Shown: one piece after another, positions 61,008 through 64,000 of the stretch
How the letters are laid out: the number at the start of each line of letters is the position of its first letter
How positions within the stretch are numbered: position 1 is the stretch's first letter
From: Diadema setosum
Lineage: Eukaryota > Echinodermata > Echinoidea > Diadematoida > Diadematidae
Direction of reading: 5' to 3'
DNA length: 64,000 bases
NCBI RefSeq assembly: GCF_964275005.1
Contig: NC_092685.1
Coordinates: forward strand, 15,784,579 to 15,848,578
Made by a program: the position numbers and the translations under genes
Notes under the pieces: generated by a model
What the model was told of the DNA's origin: nothing
The model's database searches: none
What the model saw: the letters and a program-made list of their open reading frames with translations, nothing else

Positions 61008-61281
61008 CTACAAGAATTGAGGAGTAGAGGAATCAGATCATCAGTTCTCAGTTTTAGGTGTGTTGTTAAATTGACAACTCTGTTTAAACACGGAACGTGA
61101 TCAAGTTTAGAAATCATTATTTCACATGTCAGAGCCTTTGCCATTTTTCAATTTGCCAAGAAAATGAATGGGCACAAAACAACTATGATTCAAATGTTGC
61201 GAAGGAGACATCATCATTCACTGAAATAAATGATACCTTATACATAACAAAAATGATGGGATAGTATAGCAATAAACAAGC

Positions 61282-62442
61282 AAAAACTAGAAATGTCGCT
61301 ATGGCGACTGGTATGCCTCCGCCATAATGCATGGTTCTCCTAATAATGCAATGTCTTGGCAATGTGTGATGATAGTTTCGCATAACTAGCAAAAATATCA
61401 AAATGACAGGCTTGTCACAAATGTGTTGAATGTTCACTTTCCTTGAACTAGGTATAATTGGATGAATGGCTACATTGTTTAAGAGTGCAGGTATTTGGGG
61501 ATTTGAGGATTTTTACTTAACTTTTGACCTTGTAATAAGTTTATGCATTGAGTAATTTTCAAAGTATGGAGAAAAAAGTGTAATTTCAGTATCAAATAGT
61601 AAAATTTTACCATTTTAACCTGGCTTTTGTCCCTTGACCTTTGACCCTAAAATTCCCAAGAGAATCACTGTCAGGTAGAACATTCATAGATAATCACTAA
61701 GTTTCATGATGATACCTTGAGTTACTTTCGAGATATGGTGGAAGAAGTGAAATTTAGCACTTTCACTTGACCTTTGACCTTTTGGCAAGAAACTTCCAAG
61801 AGAATCTCGATTAGGTAAGACATCTGTTTCAAGAAAAATCCTGTAGGCATTGCATAAATAAGAGGGAAATATTGACATTTTAAGGAGTTGACGTTGACCT
61901 TTGACCCCTGACCTTTGACCCATGACACCAAATTTCCTACATAATCACTGCCAGTCAGTACACACATATGTACTAAGTTCCATGAAGATAACTTGAACCA
62001 GTTGCGAGATATGGAGAAACAAAGTGAAATTTTATTATTTTCACTTGACGTTTGACTTTTGACCTTTAACCTCATGACCCAAAACTCTCTCTGAAGAATC
62101 CTCATTTAGCAATACATATATACACTAAGTTTCAGGAAAATACCTTCAGGCATTGCATAGATATGGGGGAAATAGTGAAATTTTGAGTATTTGACCTTGA
62201 CCTTTTGACCTTTGACCTTGAGCATGTGCACCCAAAAGTTACCGGCACAACTTCGCCCACTCATACATATACATGGTAAGTTTCATTAGGATACCTCAAA
62301 CAGTTTTTTAGTTATGCTGTCCACAAAAATTGATTACGAACAGATGGAAGGACGGACGGACGGAAGGACGGATGGACGGACGGACAGACGGACAACCCGA
62401 AAACATAATGCCTCCGGCGACACTTCGTGGCGGAGGCATAAA
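61282..62442. repeat. GCCTCCGCCA-ended repeat with TTGACCTTTGACC tracts
   Basis: ATGCCTCCGCCA near the left (about 61313) is mirrored by TGGCGGAGGCAT at the right (about 62428-62439). The body repeats TTGACCTTTGACC several times and closes with a GGACGGACGGA tract. It begins with AAAAACTAGAAATG, and the next repeat begins with AACTAGAGAAG immediately after it. Confidence 0.75.
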
Positions 62443-62960
62443 AACTAGAGAAGTACTCTGAGAGCACAGACCTCCGCCAAGCAGCTAATATCCACCAATG
62501 ATCTTGTTCTTCCAAAGAGATCAGTGATTTCCACCCACATGTATGCATGCTGAAAATCGCCTGATATCCCAATATAGAAGCCTTTTAATTGTTATGTCAT
62601 CGACTCCAGCTGCGCGACACACCTCGCCCTAGCAGAAACTAGAGCATGCACTTTATTTAGTGCAGAAACTAGAGCATACACTCTAATGCGCGCATGCAAA
62701 TCTCAAAAAATGTGCAGCCTAAACTCTCAAGTTTATTGACCATGCTACAGACTCTGTACCAAAATATAAAAAATCCTTCATAAAATCCATAAAAATTCCC
62801 AGATCACTACCAAAATTTAATCATCTGTCCCTTGTGTCATTCTCAACCTGTCCTGGAAGTTTCATCCAAATCTCTTCACAACTTTTTGAGTTATTTTGCT
62901 CACAGACAAACAAACAAACACTGATGAAAACATTACCTCCTCCCTTGGCAGAGGTAGTAA
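62443..62960. repeat. CCGCC-ended repeat family, copy 2
   Basis: Same start (AACTAGAGAAGTACTCTGAG, AGACCTCCGCCAAG) and end (CTTGGCAGAGGT) as 19013-19410, with an internal duplicated GCAGAAACTAGAGCATRCAC block. Confidence 0.75.
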
Positions 62961-63630
62961 TAAATAAACAAGGAGGTTCTTTGCCCTAGCACACATTGAT
63001 AAAATGTCTGCACTAGGGAAGGCATTTTGGCCACAGCCAAACAAACACTTATGCAACAAAATACAATGTAGGAGTATCCATCTTTCATTCTCGGTTGATC
63101 CTTGACAAAATTATAGAGCTGTCTAAGCTTTTGTAGAGTGAGGTCTTGACTCTTGAAAGAGGTTTGACATTCTCCACCATGGAACAATGCATCACAGAGG
63201 TCAAAGAGCAGGTATTGTGATAATCCATGCCATACCAAGATTAAGCACACTTTTCTACCACAGTATATCGTGCTAGGATATCTGTTGATGCTTCCAGTGA
63301 TAATTGTGCAGTATATCATTATCAGGCATTATTCTTATCAAATCCATCCGCTAAAGCTGCACATTGTTCTGTATTCAGCAAGTGATATCTTCTGTTTGTT
63401 TGGTGTTTTACAATACAGTGTTCAGAAGAGAGCAGCTAGTCTATCTTCTATACTGAATTCCCATCATTTCATGATTTCACTATGAGGAAGAATGTTGAAA
63501 GATATGTGGAAAAATCCTTCAAAAAGTCCTCACTCCATTTGTAAGAGGGTACATGAAAATGTATGTTATACAACACCTATTTAGAATGTAGCTATCCAAT
63601 TGGTCGATTACCCATCAAGTGACATTAGGC
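62961..63630. other. Probable TMEM62 intron or upstream DNA
   Basis: No exon recognised. In particular, the expected TMEM62 block upstream of GDLTD, with its SDIH-type motif, was not found here, so that exon probably lies beyond 64000. Confidence 0.4.
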
Positions 63631-64000
63631 CCATTCACAAACAACGAAAATCGAAATTTCAATCGCGATCCAAATTTCGATTTTTTTTTCGACCGTTTAT
63701 ACACAGGGAAAAATCGCACTTCGCAGCAAGGAAAGAACGATCAGTGGCCAAACTGCGCATGCGCGCATCTTGCATGACCGAAGACTGACCCCGCAGTCCC
63801 AATAGAGTTTCGCACGCGCTACGAACGATGGGACAAAAAATACCGATTTCCGAATCTCGATCGCGCTCACACACACGACGCTTGGCAAAATAATCGCGAT
63901 TATTCTGAAAAATCGCACTAATAGTGCGAGTTGGATCGCGATAAGGATCGCGGTAATTAGTGAGATTTTTCTGTCCACACTGGAAAAAATTTCGAAATTT
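63631..64000. mobile_element. CG-rich foldback element, cut by the window edge
   Basis: From about GGCCCATTCACAAACAACG onward the sequence is dominated by AATCGCGAT, AAATTTCGA and CGATCGCG words that can pair across 63640-64000. The right end lies outside the window. Confidence 0.5.

Noticed and set aside
63697-63978. 93-codon minus frame with a hydrophobic start as a TMEM62 first exon
   Set aside because: Lacks the SDIH-type motif and the sequence expected before GDLTD, and lies in a CG-rich foldback repeat.
1-64000. Retroviral, LTR or Polinton-type element
   Set aside because: No long terminal direct repeats, reverse transcriptase, integrase, capsid or polymerase frame could be seen on either strand.

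Overview
This is a 64 kb stretch of animal nuclear DNA with three intron-rich, protein-coding genes. All introns I resolved have GT-AG ends and all exon phases agree. No bacterial, organellar or viral genes were seen. The organism is probably a marine invertebrate deuterostome, most likely an echinoderm such as a sea urchin. Reasons: it keeps a DASH-type cryptochrome (absent from mammals), the intron sizes are moderate, and there are many small palindromic DNA transposons, a tRNA-derived SINE and repeats carrying AGGTCA and GGAC runs. The species assignment is inference.

Layout. 1-5188: repeat-rich upstream DNA with a hAT-like element flanked by 8-bp duplications, a hairpin element holding telomere-type CCCTAA repeats, and a 165-bp hAT-like MITE. 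5189-17264 (+): a complete cryptochrome-DASH gene, 13 exons, 537 residues, with a Gly/Arg-rich tail. Its 4.2 kb sixth intron is packed with tandem repeats, foldbacks and a TTAA-flanked element. 17265-23957: tail-to-tail intergenic DNA with several MITEs. 23958-32286 (-): a complete TRAPPC6B gene, 5 exons, 156 residues; its second intron carries a roughly 4 kb element with 12-bp inverted ends and AAAGTAGGA arrays. 32287-40242: intergenic DNA with MITEs, GATA arrays and a SINE. 40243 to beyond 61007 (-): TMEM62, 12 exons visible and the 5' end outside the window. Its 9.8 kb intron contains a six-copy 157-bp satellite element, two foldbacks of about 1 kb and other repeats. 61008-64000: intron or upstream DNA of the same gene, filled with two CCGCC-ended repeats and a foldback cut by the window edge.

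The three genes have unrelated housekeeping roles: a light-dependent flavoprotein of the photolyase family, a vesicle-tethering subunit, and a membrane protein with a metallophosphoesterase domain. Nothing suggests that they work as one system. The unusual content is in the repeats: several MITE families with two or more copies, one MITE inserted in a copy of its own family, three families with similar CCGCC inverted ends, and a telomere-repeat hairpin.

No LTR element, reverse transcriptase, integrase, capsid or envelope gene, CRISPR array, rRNA or free-standing tRNA gene was recognised. Identifications rest on reading translations and remembered family motifs; no database search was run.
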